Positions 41,928 to 50,467 of a DNA stretch of 64,000 nucleotides are shown piece by piece (the stretch's first letter is position 1; each line of letters opens with the position of its first letter). A program made the position numbers and the translations under genes. The stretch is from Bacillus sp. NEB1478. GTDB lineage: Bacteria > Bacillota > Bacilli > Bacillales > Fictibacillaceae. Location: the NCBI RefSeq assembly GCF_031582965.1, contig NZ_CP134049.1, positions 496,001 to 560,000 of the forward strand. The letters are read 5' to 3'. Below the pieces are notes generated by a model. The model was not told the origin of the DNA, searched no databases, and saw nothing but the letters and a program-made list of their open reading frames with translations.

Positions 41928-42161
41928 TTGTTAAAGAATTTGCAGATGATTTTATCAATAACAGTCATTTCACTTGGAGGGTATGGATTGGTTACTGAGG
42001 ACTTTAAATTTCAACCATATATGATATTGTTTTTAAGTTTTACGATGTTGGTAATGGGATTAAGGGAATTTCAAAAGGGACAAAAAGGTTACGTCTGGCT
42101 AAGTATAGTTGTATCTATATTTCTCTTATTTGTATCAATCAAAGGTTTCTTATTGAAGTAA
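41928..42161 (+). CDS. DUF3953-like small membrane protein (77 aa)
   Basis: A 77-aa protein with three hydrophobic segments, starting MLKNLQMILSITVISLGGYG, with the central LREFQKGQKG loop typical of DUF3953 proteins. The start is TTG at 41928 behind AAAGGGGGGATAAA. Function is unknown. It stands alone between island repeats R1 and R2, the second beginning 2 bp after its stop codon, so the repeat supplies its terminator. Confidence 0.75.
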   Translation: MLKNLQMILSITVISLGGYGLVTEDFKFQPYMILFLSFTMLVMGLREFQKGQKGYVWLSIVVSIFLLFVSIKGFLLK

Positions 42162-42162
42162 A

Positions 42163-42199
42163 GGGTGCATTTCTTCTAGAAGGAGAAGTGTACTTTTTT
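42163..42199 (+). repeat. Island repeat R2
   Basis: GGGTGCATTTCTTCTAGAAG ... GTGTAC followed by eight T. It abuts the stop codon of the 77-aa gene. Confidence 0.75.
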
Positions 42200-42371
42200 T
42201 TGAATATGAGGCGTAGTAAAATCTCTTATATTAGGAGGAATAATAACCTTACTGATATATGAAAAGTTAGCAGTACACTAATAAAGTAATAGGGTTTACT
42301 TCAGTAAAATAAGGTATATTATATTTGTTGAATAGATTCTCTTTAAAGATAAGAAAAGTAGGTGAATAAAA

Positions 42372-42521
42372 GTGGGGAAATATCAATTGGATTACAAAGG
42401 TCAGGTAGCTGTGACAAAGTTTCATGAAAAAAACACGCCTGCCAAATTTGATAAAAAGAAGCAACTTGAAAAAATACGTGCGGAGTATTTGAAAAAGAAG
42501 CTAAAACAAACAGATAAATAA
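42372..42521 (+). CDS. Small basic hypothetical protein (49 aa)
   Basis: A GTG at 42372 with AGGTGA 6 nt upstream opens a 49-codon frame, MGKYQLDYKGQVAVTKFHEK, followed by a strongly basic helical C-terminal half (KKKQLEKIRAEYLKKKLKQ). It is probably cytoplasmic and could bind nucleic acid or ribosomes, but no family is recognised. It is flanked by island repeats R2 and R3. Confidence 0.6.
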   Translation: MGKYQLDYKGQVAVTKFHEKNTPAKFDKKKQLEKIRAEYLKKKLKQTDK

Positions 42522-42596
42522 TATGAATGAAAACATAGGAAGATTAAATTCTCACTATGTTTTTTTATTTGAAGTTTTTTCATTATCTTCTGCAAT

Positions 42597-42641
42597 AGGG
42601 TGCATTTCTCTAAGAAGGAGATCTGCACTTTTTTATTGAAT
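42597..42641 (+). repeat. Island repeat R3
   Basis: GGGTGCATTTCTCTAAGAAG ... TCTGCAC and TTTTTTATTGAATAAACGAG. The sequence after it (GCAGATAGTTGAACAA) also matches the DNA after R1. Confidence 0.75.
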
Positions 42642-42776
42642 AAACGAGCAGATAGTTGAACAAGGAAATCAACCAATTTTTATAGAAATAGTAATATTAA
42701 CAATGTTTGGTATTGCTCTTATATTATAATTTAGTATTTTAACAGTTAATTTTTTTCTAAATGGGGAGGGGCACTT

Positions 42777-43262
42777 TTGCAAATTTTTTTTAGGTATAAC
42801 TGGATGGTAAGAGAAGACTGGTATCGTTGGTGTGAAGAGTTAAGTGATGAAGAACTTCTGCAGGAACGAACGGGTGGAATGGGAAGTATATTGCATACAC
42901 TTTTCCATATTGTTGATGTCGAATGGAGCTGGATACGTGTCTTACAAGGTAAAACTGAATTTAAGGAGAGTTTCAATAGTTATAAAAGCTTGAACAAGGT
43001 TCGGAAATTGGACGCTGAATTTCATTTTGAGGTAGAAAACTTTGTAAACAATTGGGATGCTAGCATGGAAAATCTATTATTTTACGATACTTTACCGGAT
43101 GGAAGAATTGTGACAGATACTTGGGGTGAAATCATGCGACATACCATTGCTCACGAAATTCACCATATAGGACAATTATCAATCTGGGCAAGGGAATTAG
43201 GAAAAAAGCCAGTTTCTGCAAACCTTATAGGTCGGGGTCTTTCCTCTCATTTAAATAAATAA
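42777..43262 (+). CDS. DinB-family protein
   Basis: A 161-aa four-helix-bundle protein of the DinB/YfiT metalloenzyme-like superfamily. The three metal-binding histidines are in place: HTLFHIVDVEWSWIRVL (first), and HTIAHEIHHIGQLSIWAREL (second and third). The C-terminal PVSANLIGRG is usual for Bacillus members. Some family members are thiol-S-transferases using bacillithiol, but this protein's substrate is unknown. The start is TTG at 42777, supported by GGGGAGGGGC. It is a single-gene unit between R3 and the MITE-like copy B. Confidence 0.85.
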   Translation: MQIFFRYNWMVREDWYRWCEELSDEELLQERTGGMGSILHTLFHIVDVEWSWIRVLQGKTEFKESFNSYKSLNKVRKLDAEFHFEVENFVNNWDASMENLLFYDTLPDGRIVTDTWGEIMRHTIAHEIHHIGQLSIWARELGKKPVSANLIGRGLSSHLNK

Positions 43263-43380
43263 TTTAAAGAGATATTAATTTACTCGGTTTCTGTTTAATG
43301 TGTGTGATACTTTAATAACCAATCACCTTTTCCAGGTTCTGCTGCATGTTCAAGATTTGTACTTAAAGTAGTAACAGGTG

Positions 43381-43607
43381 CTTTTCTTTAGACTGTTTTC
43401 GTAAACTTTGTTGCTTTTGAAAGAGGTTAATTTCCGTTGCAGTGGCTCGCTTTCCGCGGGGCGGGCGGTGAGCCACATTCGTACGTTTCACTTTTAAGTG
43501 TCTCACCTGTCCCACTCGTCCCGCAGGAGTCTCACCCTTCCACTCCAATTAACTATTCAATGAAGAACTTTTAAAAATCTCTCTGTAGCAACAATCTTTT
43601 AGAAAAG
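43381..43607 (+). repeat. MITE-like dispersed repeat, copy B
   Basis: Terminal CTTTTCT and AGAAAAG inverted repeats. The right end, GCAACAATCTTTTAGAAAAG, equals the ends of copies A and C. The interior has TTAATTTCCGTTGCAGTGGC, then GGCTCGCTTTCCGCGGGGCG and CCGCAGGAGTCTCACC, strongly palindromic and GC-richer than its surroundings. No coding function. Confidence 0.75.
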
Positions 43608-43636
43608 AGCCTTTCTTTAATAAGCATCTTCAGCAT

Positions 43637-43676
43637 TAGGGTGCGTTACTTAAAGAAGGAGAAGTGCATTTTTATA
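43637..43676 (+). repeat. Island repeat R4
   Basis: GGGTGCGTTACTTAAAGAAG ... GTGCATTTTTATATTGAA, only 30 bp after the end of MITE-like copy B. The same adjacency is seen for copy C and R12. Confidence 0.65.
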
Positions 43677-43728
43677 TTGAAGTAAAGGGGTAATTAAATA
43701 ATTTTAAGATGTATAAAGGAGAAAATAT

Positions 43729-44580
43729 ATGAATTTACCAGTAGATATCGTCACTATGAAAGAATGTGACCTTAAAAAAATATTAACTGAAATAAAAAAT
43801 GGAAATAAGCACTGGGCTGAGGTCAATAAGGTACTAATAGTGAAATCAATGATTAATCATATTGGATCAACAGATAGTGAGCTCCGAGATCAGTTAATTT
43901 ACACCTGTTTTTATCGATTAATAATTGAAAGTAACCAACTTGAACAAGAAGTTTTGAAAGAACTGTTAGAGACTAGTTTAAAGGATCTGTTGTTTAAAGG
44001 AATTGGTGAAAATGGAACTGACACTGTTTTTACTAGGGCTTTTACTTCACTTTTAGTAGCACTTATTTTATACAGAGATAATAAGGATAATTTTTTATCA
44101 CAGAGCAAGGTGTATCAAATAAAAGAAAGATTAATTCAGTACATAAACGACGAGGAAGATTTAAGGGGATATGTTCCTAACAGAGGATGGGCACATAGTA
44201 TTGCGCATGTAGCTGATACATTCGATGAACTTGTAAAAAGTCCGAAGATAAGTCAATCGGATTATCCAGAAATTTTAGCAGCACTATGGAATAAGATGTT
44301 TGTTTCTAATAGTGTCTATGTACATCAAGAAGAGGAGAGGGTAGTAACTCCTGTAATTGTAATGTTAAATAGCGGATTAGAAGCAAAGGAAATTGAAAAT
44401 TTGTTAGATAATCTACCTCATAAATTAAAAACTCAAAAGGAACAACTTGAACCTGAAAAGTATTGGTTCTTAGTATTTAACATGAAAACATTTTTAAAAA
44501 GTTTTTATATGAAATTAAATAAGGACTCTAAGTTAGAATCCCTTCAGAATAGTATCGATCAATGTCTTTTAAAAATTTAA
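43729..44580 (+). CDS. DUF2785-family protein
   Basis: A 283-aa soluble, helical protein. The conserved RGYVPNRGWAHSIAHVADTF block with its two histidines and Asp is the DUF2785 hallmark as I recall it, and the surrounding helices (FTRAFTSLLVALIL and later ALWNKMF) fit. The function of the family is unknown. The ATG at 43729 follows AAGGAGAAAATAT. It is a single gene between R4 and R5, with AT-rich composition like the rest of the island. Confidence 0.8.
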   Translation: MNLPVDIVTMKECDLKKILTEIKNGNKHWAEVNKVLIVKSMINHIGSTDSELRDQLIYTCFYRLIIESNQLEQEVLKELLETSLKDLLFKGIGENGTDTVFTRAFTSLLVALILYRDNKDNFLSQSKVYQIKERLIQYINDEEDLRGYVPNRGWAHSIAHVADTFDELVKSPKISQSDYPEILAALWNKMFVSNSVYVHQEEERVVTPVIVMLNSGLEAKEIENLLDNLPHKLKTQKEQLEPEKYWFLVFNMKTFLKSFYMKLNKDSKLESLQNSIDQCLLKI

Positions 44581-44627
44581 GGTAACTTATTGGAAGCTGA
44601 GTTAAACAAGTATTATTAATTCAACAA

Positions 44628-44710
44628 AAGGTCAACCAGAAATTCTGGCTAACCTTATATTACGATCGGGTGCATTTCTTCAAGAAGGAGATCTGCACTT
44701 TTTTATTGAA
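44628..44710 (+). repeat. Island repeat R5, with accessory hairpin
   Basis: The accessory hairpin AAGGTCAACCAGA / TCTGGCTAACCTT and the spacer TATATTACGA are nearly identical to R1. The core GGGTGCATTTCTTCAAGAAG ... TCTGCAC and TTTTTTATTGAAC follows. It is the best consensus-like copy. Confidence 0.8.
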
Positions 44711-44775
44711 CTTATTGAGCAAACGTGCAGTTTTAAGGATTAAAATAACATTCTAAGTAAGTGAAAGGTGATTCT

Positions 44776-45105
44776 ATGAGAGTAATAACCTTATGTGGCT
44801 CAACGAAGTTTAAGAAACAGTTTAGAGAAGCAGAGGCATCTTTAACTCTACAAGGACACATTGTAATGAGTCTTGGTTTTTTTGAACAAAGTGAAGGAAT
44901 AAAAATTACAGAAGAGCAAGAACTCATATTTAAAGAATTGCATTTTAAAAAAATTGATATGGCTGATGAAATATTTGTTATCGATGTTGATGGTTATATA
45001 GGAAGTAGTACCAGTAAGGAAATTCAATATGCTAAAAAAACAAACAAACCTGTTCGTTATTATTCAAAAGGAATTGATATAAATAGACAAATTGTTACTC
45101 CATAA
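44776..45105 (+). CDS. Nucleoside 2-deoxyribosyltransferase-like protein
   Basis: A 109-aa protein with the N-terminal motif MRVITLCGSTKFKKQFREAE and a later DEIFVIDVDGYIGSSTSKEI segment, the pattern of the short nucleoside 2-deoxyribosyltransferase / DUF4406-like fold (also seen in phage proteins and MazG-associated genes). The GxSTxxE-type active-site region is present. It may act on modified nucleotides; the substrate is not known. The ATG at 44776 follows AAAGGTGA. It is flanked by R5 and R6. Confidence 0.8.
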   Translation: MRVITLCGSTKFKKQFREAEASLTLQGHIVMSLGFFEQSEGIKITEEQELIFKELHFKKIDMADEIFVIDVDGYIGSSTSKEIQYAKKTNKPVRYYSKGIDINRQIVTP

Positions 45106-45145
45106 TCGGGTGCATTTCTGTTATAAGAAATGCACCTTTCTTTAT
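45105..45145 (+). repeat. Island repeat R6 (perfect-stem version)
   Basis: GGTGCATTTC (45109-45118) and GAAATGCACC (45127-45136) form a perfect 10-bp stem followed by TTTCTTT. It shares the 5' sequence ATCGGGTGCATTTC with the other copies but differs inside. It begins at the stop codon of the preceding gene. Confidence 0.75.
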
Positions 45146-45217
45146 GAAAAGGGCGATTTTTGTTGAAGAACAAAAGTATTTAATCGTATATAAATCGAAG
45201 TTTTTACTAGCTGAAAT

Positions 45218-45382
45218 ATGAATATCAGGAAAAGTTTATTTTGGGGCCGAACCAGCGAATGTCGGTTAACCCGCAAAGTGGTTTACTATAATGGAAAAAT
45301 TATTGCGGAAATCGCAGGGAAAACTAGGAAAGACGAGTTCAGCCTAAGTCATTCTGGAGCCAAATGTCAATTCCCGAGCTAG
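45218..45382 (+). CDS. Doubtful small open frame (54 aa)
   Basis: An ATG at 45218 opens a 54-codon frame containing KVVYYNGKIIAEIAGKTRKD. There is no good ribosome site, and the frame overlaps the 3' end of the convergent CGNR gene by 4 bp. Its sequence is protein-like rather than random, so it may be a fragment of a lost gene. No family is recognised. Confidence 0.3.
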   Translation: MNIRKSLFWGRTSECRLTRKVVYYNGKIIAEIAGKTRKDEFSLSHSGAKCQFPS

Positions 45383-46005
45383 TATTTTTTATTATGATAA
45401 AATCTCTTTGCTTTTGCACGATTCCCGCAGTCTGCCATCGAACACCAACGTCTACTACGATTGCGGCTTGTATCCAAAAACAGCCAACCACATGGATCCC
45501 CTTCACACTTTTTTACCCTACTTAGTTCTTTTTCAGAAATAAGAATGTCAATAGTAGATTGAACAATCGGTGGAAGCATTCCGTCTAATGTTTCTTCACA
45601 ATTCAAAAATTCCAATGAAAATTTATGTTCACCAGGCACTATTCGCATCATCCCGTAAGCATTGCCTAAGGCTTTATTCAAAATATAAAGATCATTATAG
45701 GCTGGTGTTCCATTGTTTAATACTAAACTAAAAATTTGGTAAATCGATTCCCGTAGTTCAATAGCTTGTTGGAGAACCTTTTTTGCTTTAGAAGGTTGAT
45801 TTTCTGCTTTTTTTAGTAATGAAAGCGATTGTTGTTTCTTAAGAATATTGGCATGCAAACTCCAGTTTACCAGCTTCTCGTAACTCGTCAGCAATTCCTG
45901 TGATTCCTCACTACTATCGTGCCAACTTACTGTATTGGCAAAATCCAAACACAAACGTCCGCCGAGCAAGTCATGCTTGTGTACATCTTTATTTATATCA
46001 GACAT
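45379..46005 (-). CDS. CGNR zinc-finger (ABATE-domain) protein
   Basis: A 208-aa protein: an N-terminal ABATE-like domain (LLGGRLCLDFANTVSWHDSS) and a C-terminal CGNR zinc finger with the ligands in CEGDPCGWLFLD, RWCSMADCGNRAKAKRFY. Such proteins are presumed DNA-binding stress or antibiotic-related regulators. The ATG at 46005 follows AGGAGGAGTCAC. It is the only minus-strand gene of the cassette region and is divergent from a GNAT gene, which may be its target. Confidence 0.88.
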   Translation of the reverse strand: MSDINKDVHKHDLLGGRLCLDFANTVSWHDSSEESQELLTSYEKLVNWSLHANILKKQQSLSLLKKAENQPSKAKKVLQQAIELRESIYQIFSLVLNNGTPAYNDLYILNKALGNAYGMMRIVPGEHKFSLEFLNCEETLDGMLPPIVQSTIDILISEKELSRVKKCEGDPCGWLFLDTSRNRSRRWCSMADCGNRAKAKRFYHNKKY

Positions 46006-46283
46006 GTGACTCCTCCTTATCTCACCGTAATTACTTTGACAGTCCAGGCAATATAACTTTCAATCTTTTCTTATAACCATTATAAAAGGTATTGACAGTT
46101 AGAATCAACCACTTCATAATATAACCATCAAAATAATTATAGAAGGTTATATACATCTGGGAACAAGGTACTGATTGCACTAAGAAAACGTTTTGCAAAG
46201 GTATCTTTGAAATCGGTTCGCAAAGGATGTCGACCACTACGGGCAAATCAATTATTATGAATTTTTTAAGGGAGCGGTTGAAA

Positions 46284-46847
46284 ATGAAATTTGATATCCA
46301 TCCGTTGACGCCAGAGCGATGGCATGATGTGGAGCGATTGTTTGGTAAAAATGGAGCTTGTGAAGGGTGTTGGTGTATGTACTGGCGAGTAAGAAATAAG
46401 GATTTTAAAAAAAGAAGTAACGCAATAAATCAAGCTGATTTTAAGGACATTGTTGAAGAAGGACGGAAACCGGGGTTATTAGCATATGTAGAGGATCAGC
46501 CAGTCGGTTGGTGTTCGATTGCACCCCGTGAGGAATTCAGTGAACGAATCAATCATTCTCATGTCTTTAAATCGGTAGATAATAAACCGGTTTGGTCCAT
46601 TCTTTGCTTTTTCGTACACAAAGATTTCCGAAATCGAGGGATTGCAAGGCAATTGTTGAGGCATGCCATTGAATTCGCAAAGACACAGGGTGCCAAAACA
46701 TTGGAAGCCTTCCCAAAGGACAATGCTGACAGAACTTCTGATGCAGCAGTTTACATGGGAACAATCGATTTATATCAAGAATTTAATTTTGTTGAAGTTC
46801 ATCGCCATCACCCAAAACGACCCATCATGAGATATGAAATCACCTAA
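46284..46847 (+). CDS. GNAT-family N-acetyltransferase
   Basis: A 187-aa acetyltransferase. The N-terminus MKFDIHPLTPERWHDVERLF and EGCWCMYWR resemble a Bacillus subgroup of GNAT proteins; the acetyl-CoA loop is VHKDFRNRGIARQLLRHAI. The ATG at 46284 is preferred over an upstream in-frame start because AAGGGAGCGG precedes it. A decayed copy of its first 57 bp lies at 47434. It may be co-transcribed with the DinB-like gene 80 bp downstream. Substrate unknown. Confidence 0.87.
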   Translation: MKFDIHPLTPERWHDVERLFGKNGACEGCWCMYWRVRNKDFKKRSNAINQADFKDIVEEGRKPGLLAYVEDQPVGWCSIAPREEFSERINHSHVFKSVDNKPVWSILCFFVHKDFRNRGIARQLLRHAIEFAKTQGAKTLEAFPKDNADRTSDAAVYMGTIDLYQEFNFVEVHRHHPKRPIMRYEIT

Positions 46848-46927
46848 ATTCTTGAGGAGGTTTTTTCATAAATCATCATCAAATTGAAAATTTAATTCAA
46901 AATAAAAATTTATTGGAGGGTATAAAC

Positions 46928-47395
46928 ATGAGTGAAACATTAAGAAACTCGGTTAAAACGATGGTAAAGGAAACATTCGAAGGACCCCCAGTTCCTGTAA
47001 AAGGAAGTTGGTTCACAAATTCTAAACCGAATTCTGGAATTTTCGGAGTACTAGAGGAATTATCTTGCGACAAAGCCTCAATGTCAGTGCATGGAACAAC
47101 ATTGGCTGCACATACTGATCACGTCTGCTATCACATGTGGGGAACAAATGAAATCATTAAAAAAGGGAAACAGCCGGAAATGGATTGGAGAAAGAGTTGG
47201 GATATTCATTCTGTAGATCAACAGCAATGGAACCGAATTCAGGAAGGACTGCGAAATGAATACTTAAAGTTTTTGAAATCGATTGACGCTATTGAATGGA
47301 ATGAACAACTAGCCAATGAAGTGTTATCTTCTTTGGCTCATTCAGCATATCATCTTGGAGCAATTCGACAAATCTTAAAAGTAGTAAAGGTGTAG
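46928..47395 (+). CDS. DinB-like protein
   Basis: A 155-aa protein. The pattern with single histidines in AAHTDHVCYHMWG and AHSAYHLGAIRQILKV fits a divergent DinB/DfsB-type four-helix bundle with the C-terminal AYHLGAIRQ block of the family. The ATG at 46928 follows TTGGAGGGTATAAAC. It is downstream of the GNAT gene on the same strand. Its biochemical role is unknown; family members include thiol transferases and resistance proteins. Confidence 0.75.
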   Translation: MSETLRNSVKTMVKETFEGPPVPVKGSWFTNSKPNSGIFGVLEELSCDKASMSVHGTTLAAHTDHVCYHMWGTNEIIKKGKQPEMDWRKSWDIHSVDQQQWNRIQEGLRNEYLKFLKSIDAIEWNEQLANEVLSSLAHSAYHLGAIRQILKVVKV

Positions 47396-47433
47396 CTTTG
47401 ACATAAAGTTTAATCATTAACCGAGTATCGGAA

Positions 47434-47595
47434 ATGAAATTTGACATCCATCCGTTGACGCCATAGTGATGGTATGATGTGGAGCGATTGCTTTCCCTCT
47501 ACAGATTTGCAGGAATAAAGGAACCCTTTACAAGTATTTGTATTGAGGGAATGAACGAGTCTATCGAATTCGTAAAGGCCGGTATTGGAGCAGCT
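47434..47595 (+). pseudogene. Duplicated GNAT 5' remnant fused to another gene scrap
   Basis: 47434-47490 repeats the first 57 bp of the GNAT gene at 46284 with a few substitutions, including an in-frame TAG. The following DNA carries a short frame (ESIEFVKAGIGAAFDLT) that recalls the end of a LysR-type effector domain, but this is weak. The whole stretch is non-functional debris between the DinB-like and MFS genes. Confidence 0.6.
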
Positions 47596-47627
47596 TTTGA
47601 CTTAACTTAAGTATGGAGGGAAGCAGA

Positions 47628-48893
47628 ATGGGTTTTTTTCAGTTTCATCGTAATATTAAAGTCCGGATGATTGAATCATTTTTAAGTATTACTATTGGAG
47701 AGATGATTTTCCCATTCATGGCAATCTATCTTACAGCATCATTTGGGATTGAAAGGGTCGGGTTACTTTTGCTGCTAAATGTGTTCATTGGGATGATAAT
47801 CAATCTTTTGAGTGGTTATCTTTCAGACAGTTACGGGAGAAAAAAATTGCTCATGTATTCTGAAATGTTCCGATTTTTAGCTTTTTTTATCATGATGCTT
47901 TGTAATTCACCATGGTTTCATTCTGCTATTATCACTTTTTTGATGATGATAGTAAATACGATTTGCACAGCACTCTCAGGACCGACTAACCAGGCGATGC
48001 TTATCGATGTGAGTAAACCGGAAGAAAGAAAGTCGATCTTTTCAATCATGTTTTGGATAACTAATCTGTCAATCGCTATCGGAAGCATCGTTGGTGGGAT
48101 TATGTTCAAACACCATTTATTTGAATTATTTGTTGCCTTGGTAATAACATCTTTGATCACTTTTCTCTTAATCACTTTTTTTATTCAAGAGAGTTATATT
48201 CCAAATAAGAAAAGAAAGCTTTCAACTAGTCACATTCAACAGATATTAAATAACTATCATGCAGTCTTTAAAGATAAGGTATTTATTTGGTTTGTGTTAG
48301 CGGGTGTTTTGGTCTTATCAATGGAGTTCCATTTAGGAAATTACATTGGAATAAGGCTGGCAAGTGAATTTACAGAACAGCATTTTATGGGTTGGACATT
48401 TGGAGGAATCGAATTAACAGGAATGCTTCGAACAGAGAATACAATTCTCGTTGTTGTCTTAGCTCTGTTTGGAACAAGAATGCTTTCTACACTGAAAGAC
48501 CGTCAAATACTTATATACAGTTGGCTCATTTTTATCGCTGGGTACTCTATCATCTCCTATTCTAATAATTTATGGCTCTTATTAAGCGCCATGTTTATTG
48601 CTACGATTGCAGAGGTCGTTCGTGTTCCAGTGGAACAAAACTATCTTGCAAGCCTTCCTCCTGAAAACGCCCGAAGCTCCTATTTTGCGGTTAGCGGTAT
48701 GAAAAATAATTTAACTCAGCTTATATGTTCTATAACGGTTACGGTCAGTGCTTTCATGTCCAATTTAGCAACAACATTTTTTATAACAGTCAGTGGACTT
48801 TGCGGAGTTATTATTTTTATCAGGATTGCCAAGTCTCTCGATGAGAGATTAGTAAGGAAAGAGGGAGCGGAAAAGCTAGAAGCTGCTAACTAA
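47628..48893 (+). CDS. Major facilitator superfamily transporter
   Basis: A 421-aa membrane transporter with 12 hydrophobic segments. The MFS signature GYLSDSYGRKKLLMYSEMFR lies between helices 2 and 3, and the central loop (residues about 195-215) is basic. It is probably a drug or small-molecule exporter of the DHA1 type. The ATG at 47628 follows GGAGGGAAGCAG; an earlier in-frame start is rejected. It is a single gene with only a degenerate island repeat downstream. Confidence 0.87.
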   Translation: MGFFQFHRNIKVRMIESFLSITIGEMIFPFMAIYLTASFGIERVGLLLLLNVFIGMIINLLSGYLSDSYGRKKLLMYSEMFRFLAFFIMMLCNSPWFHSAIITFLMMIVNTICTALSGPTNQAMLIDVSKPEERKSIFSIMFWITNLSIAIGSIVGGIMFKHHLFELFVALVITSLITFLLITFFIQESYIPNKKRKLSTSHIQQILNNYHAVFKDKVFIWFVLAGVLVLSMEFHLGNYIGIRLASEFTEQHFMGWTFGGIELTGMLRTENTILVVVLALFGTRMLSTLKDRQILIYSWLIFIAGYSIISYSNNLWLLLSAMFIATIAEVVRVPVEQNYLASLPPENARSSYFAVSGMKNNLTQLICSITVTVSAFMSNLATTFFITVSGLCGVIIFIRIAKSLDERLVRKEGAEKLEAAN

Positions 48894-48929
48894 TTAAGAA
48901 CGGGCAATCTGACATAATAAATTTAAAGG

Positions 48930-48966
48930 TGATGAAGCACTTAAGATTCTCTGCACTTTTTATTAA
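48930..48966 (+). repeat. Degenerate island repeat R7
   Basis: GTGATGAAGCACTTAAGATT, then CTCTGCACTTTTTATT resembles the second half of the core (TCTGCACTTTTTTATT); the first half is decayed. Confidence 0.35.
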
Positions 48967-49058
48967 CAAAAAGGAAGAATTGTTTGAGAAGGTAAAGTGT
49001 ATTCAGATATTGAATCACTCAATATGGAACAAATCTATGATTAGGGAGAACATTTAAG

Positions 49059-49247
49059 ATACAAAAAAACCGCAATAATTCTGACATCATAATAAATATT
49101 ATTATAACCATTGGTTTTATTTTTGCATGGTGGTTCGACCATATTATTGCCAGTTTTCTTGAGTATAGAGTTATCCGTTTCGTTATATTTATGGGATTCT
49201 TTTATTGGTTGGTGTATTCAATCAGAGATAATGGACAATTGAATTAA
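49059..49247 (+). pseudogene. Small membrane protein frame without a start codon
   Basis: A 62-codon frame reads (ATA)QKNRNNSDIIINIIITIGF, then IFAWWFDHIIASFLEYRV, a second hydrophobic segment and ends DNGQLN. It looks like a genuine two-helix membrane protein, and GGGAGAA lies 10 nt upstream, but the position of the start is ATA and the frame has no ATG, GTG or TTG before the first helix. The start codon has probably mutated, or ATA is used inefficiently. Confidence 0.4.
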
Positions 49248-49437
49248 AAAGAGGCAAAGAGAAAAAGGAGAAATCACATACAAATCCTAGGGTTTTTCTT
49301 TAAAAGAAACAAAAAAACCTTGGGTGCGTCAGATTTATTGAATAAGGATATTTTTTGTTTTCAAGCATATTTGAATTTCAAACAAACCTTACACGAATAG
49401 AGGATTGAAAATAACAGGAACATAGGAGGTATGAGCT

Positions 49438-49875
49438 ATGAAGATTAATAGAATAGATCATGTGAGTATAAACGTAAACGATCTTTCACGCGCTAAAGCG
49501 TTTTTTCTTGATTTAGGACTTGAAGTGCAAGCGGAATGGGAGTTGGATGGAGAACAGTTGGACAGAATTGTTGGTCTTAATGATGTTAAAACGTCATGTG
49601 TAGGATTAGGGATGCCAGATGGTCAAGCATGGATAGAACTAGTCAAATTTTATACGCCATCAGATGAAATCGATATTCAGCAACCTTTTGCAAATACACT
49701 GGGTATCCGACATATTTGCTTTGCGGTTGAAGATATTGAAGCTATTGTTGCAAAATTGAAAAAGAAGGGCACGGAAATCTTTAGTGAGATACAGCAATAT
49801 GAAGAAAGTTATAAGTTATGCTACGTTCGTGGTCCAGAGGGAATTATTTTAGAACTGGCGGAGAAAATCAGTTAA
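49438..49875 (+). CDS. VOC/glyoxalase-family protein
   Basis: A 145-aa protein of the vicinal-oxygen-chelate fold, with two beta-alpha-beta-beta-beta modules. The first metal-ligand His is in RIDHVSINVNDLSRAKAFF and the second module has IRHICFAVEDIEAIVAKL; the last ligand Glu is in GPEGIILELAE. Members include glyoxalases, dioxygenases and resistance proteins. The ATG at 49438 follows AGGAGGTATGAGCT. It is a single gene; its substrate is not inferable. Confidence 0.87.
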   Translation: MKINRIDHVSINVNDLSRAKAFFLDLGLEVQAEWELDGEQLDRIVGLNDVKTSCVGLGMPDGQAWIELVKFYTPSDEIDIQQPFANTLGIRHICFAVEDIEAIVAKLKKKGTEIFSEIQQYEESYKLCYVRGPEGIILELAEKIS

Positions 49876-50114
49876 ATATTGAATGGGACTTTAAATGATT
49901 TAGAACTCCACCTTTAAAGATCCTGTGCCATTCCTGAACATCAGATTAAAAAATCTCATGTCTATGTAATTCTTGAGTAAGGTAAGGGCGCTATCCAAGA
50001 CAAGGAATGCGTCTTTTATTATTGAATAAAGTATGAGGTGAATATCATCATTTTGAAAAAATTGGTATTAAGCAATCGGGCAGGATTGTTTAATAATGCT
50101 TTGGAGGTGTTCGT

Positions 50115-50261
50115 TTGACATTATTGGTCGTGTTTTTTGGAATAATTCTTATTTCATTAATCATTGGTCTTATAATTGATAGAAAAAATGGTAAGCGGAA
50201 AATCCCTGATAGAATACCAGGAGAAACATGTATGCAGCGTAAGGACATGAACAAAATGTAG
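50115..50261 (+). CDS. Small membrane protein (48 aa)
   Basis: A TTG at 50115 with an excellent GGAGGTG ribosome site opens a 48-codon frame: MTLLVVFFGIILISLIIGLI, one transmembrane helix, then a basic, polar tail (DRKNGKRKIPDRIPGETCMQ). It is a single-pass membrane protein with the tail probably in the cytoplasm. No family is recognised. Island repeat R8 follows 23 bp after the stop codon. Confidence 0.6.
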   Translation: MTLLVVFFGIILISLIIGLIIDRKNGKRKIPDRIPGETCMQRKDMNKM

Positions 50262-50283
50262 AGGTGTGAGGCTCTCTTCAACA

Positions 50284-50327
50284 ATCGGGTGCATTTCTTC
50301 AAGAAGGAGATCTGCGCTTTTTTATTG
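50284..50327 (+). repeat. Island repeat R8
   Basis: ATCGGGTGCATTTCTTCAAG, AAGGAGATCTGCGC and TTTTTTATTGAATCTATTGA; one base change from R5 in the stem. Confidence 0.8.
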
Positions 50328-50467
50328 AATCTATTGAACTGTGTAATAAGAGGTTCCTATATTTAATCCATAAAATGGCCAACTAATTAAATGAAAAAGG
50401 ATTTTTCACGAAACATTGAACCAATGATTAATGGCTCACGTTCAACTTGTAAAGGAGGTGTATCAAA

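Noticed and set aside
43363-43548. 61-aa basic frame on the minus strand
   Set aside because: Inside MITE-like copy B, no ribosome site.
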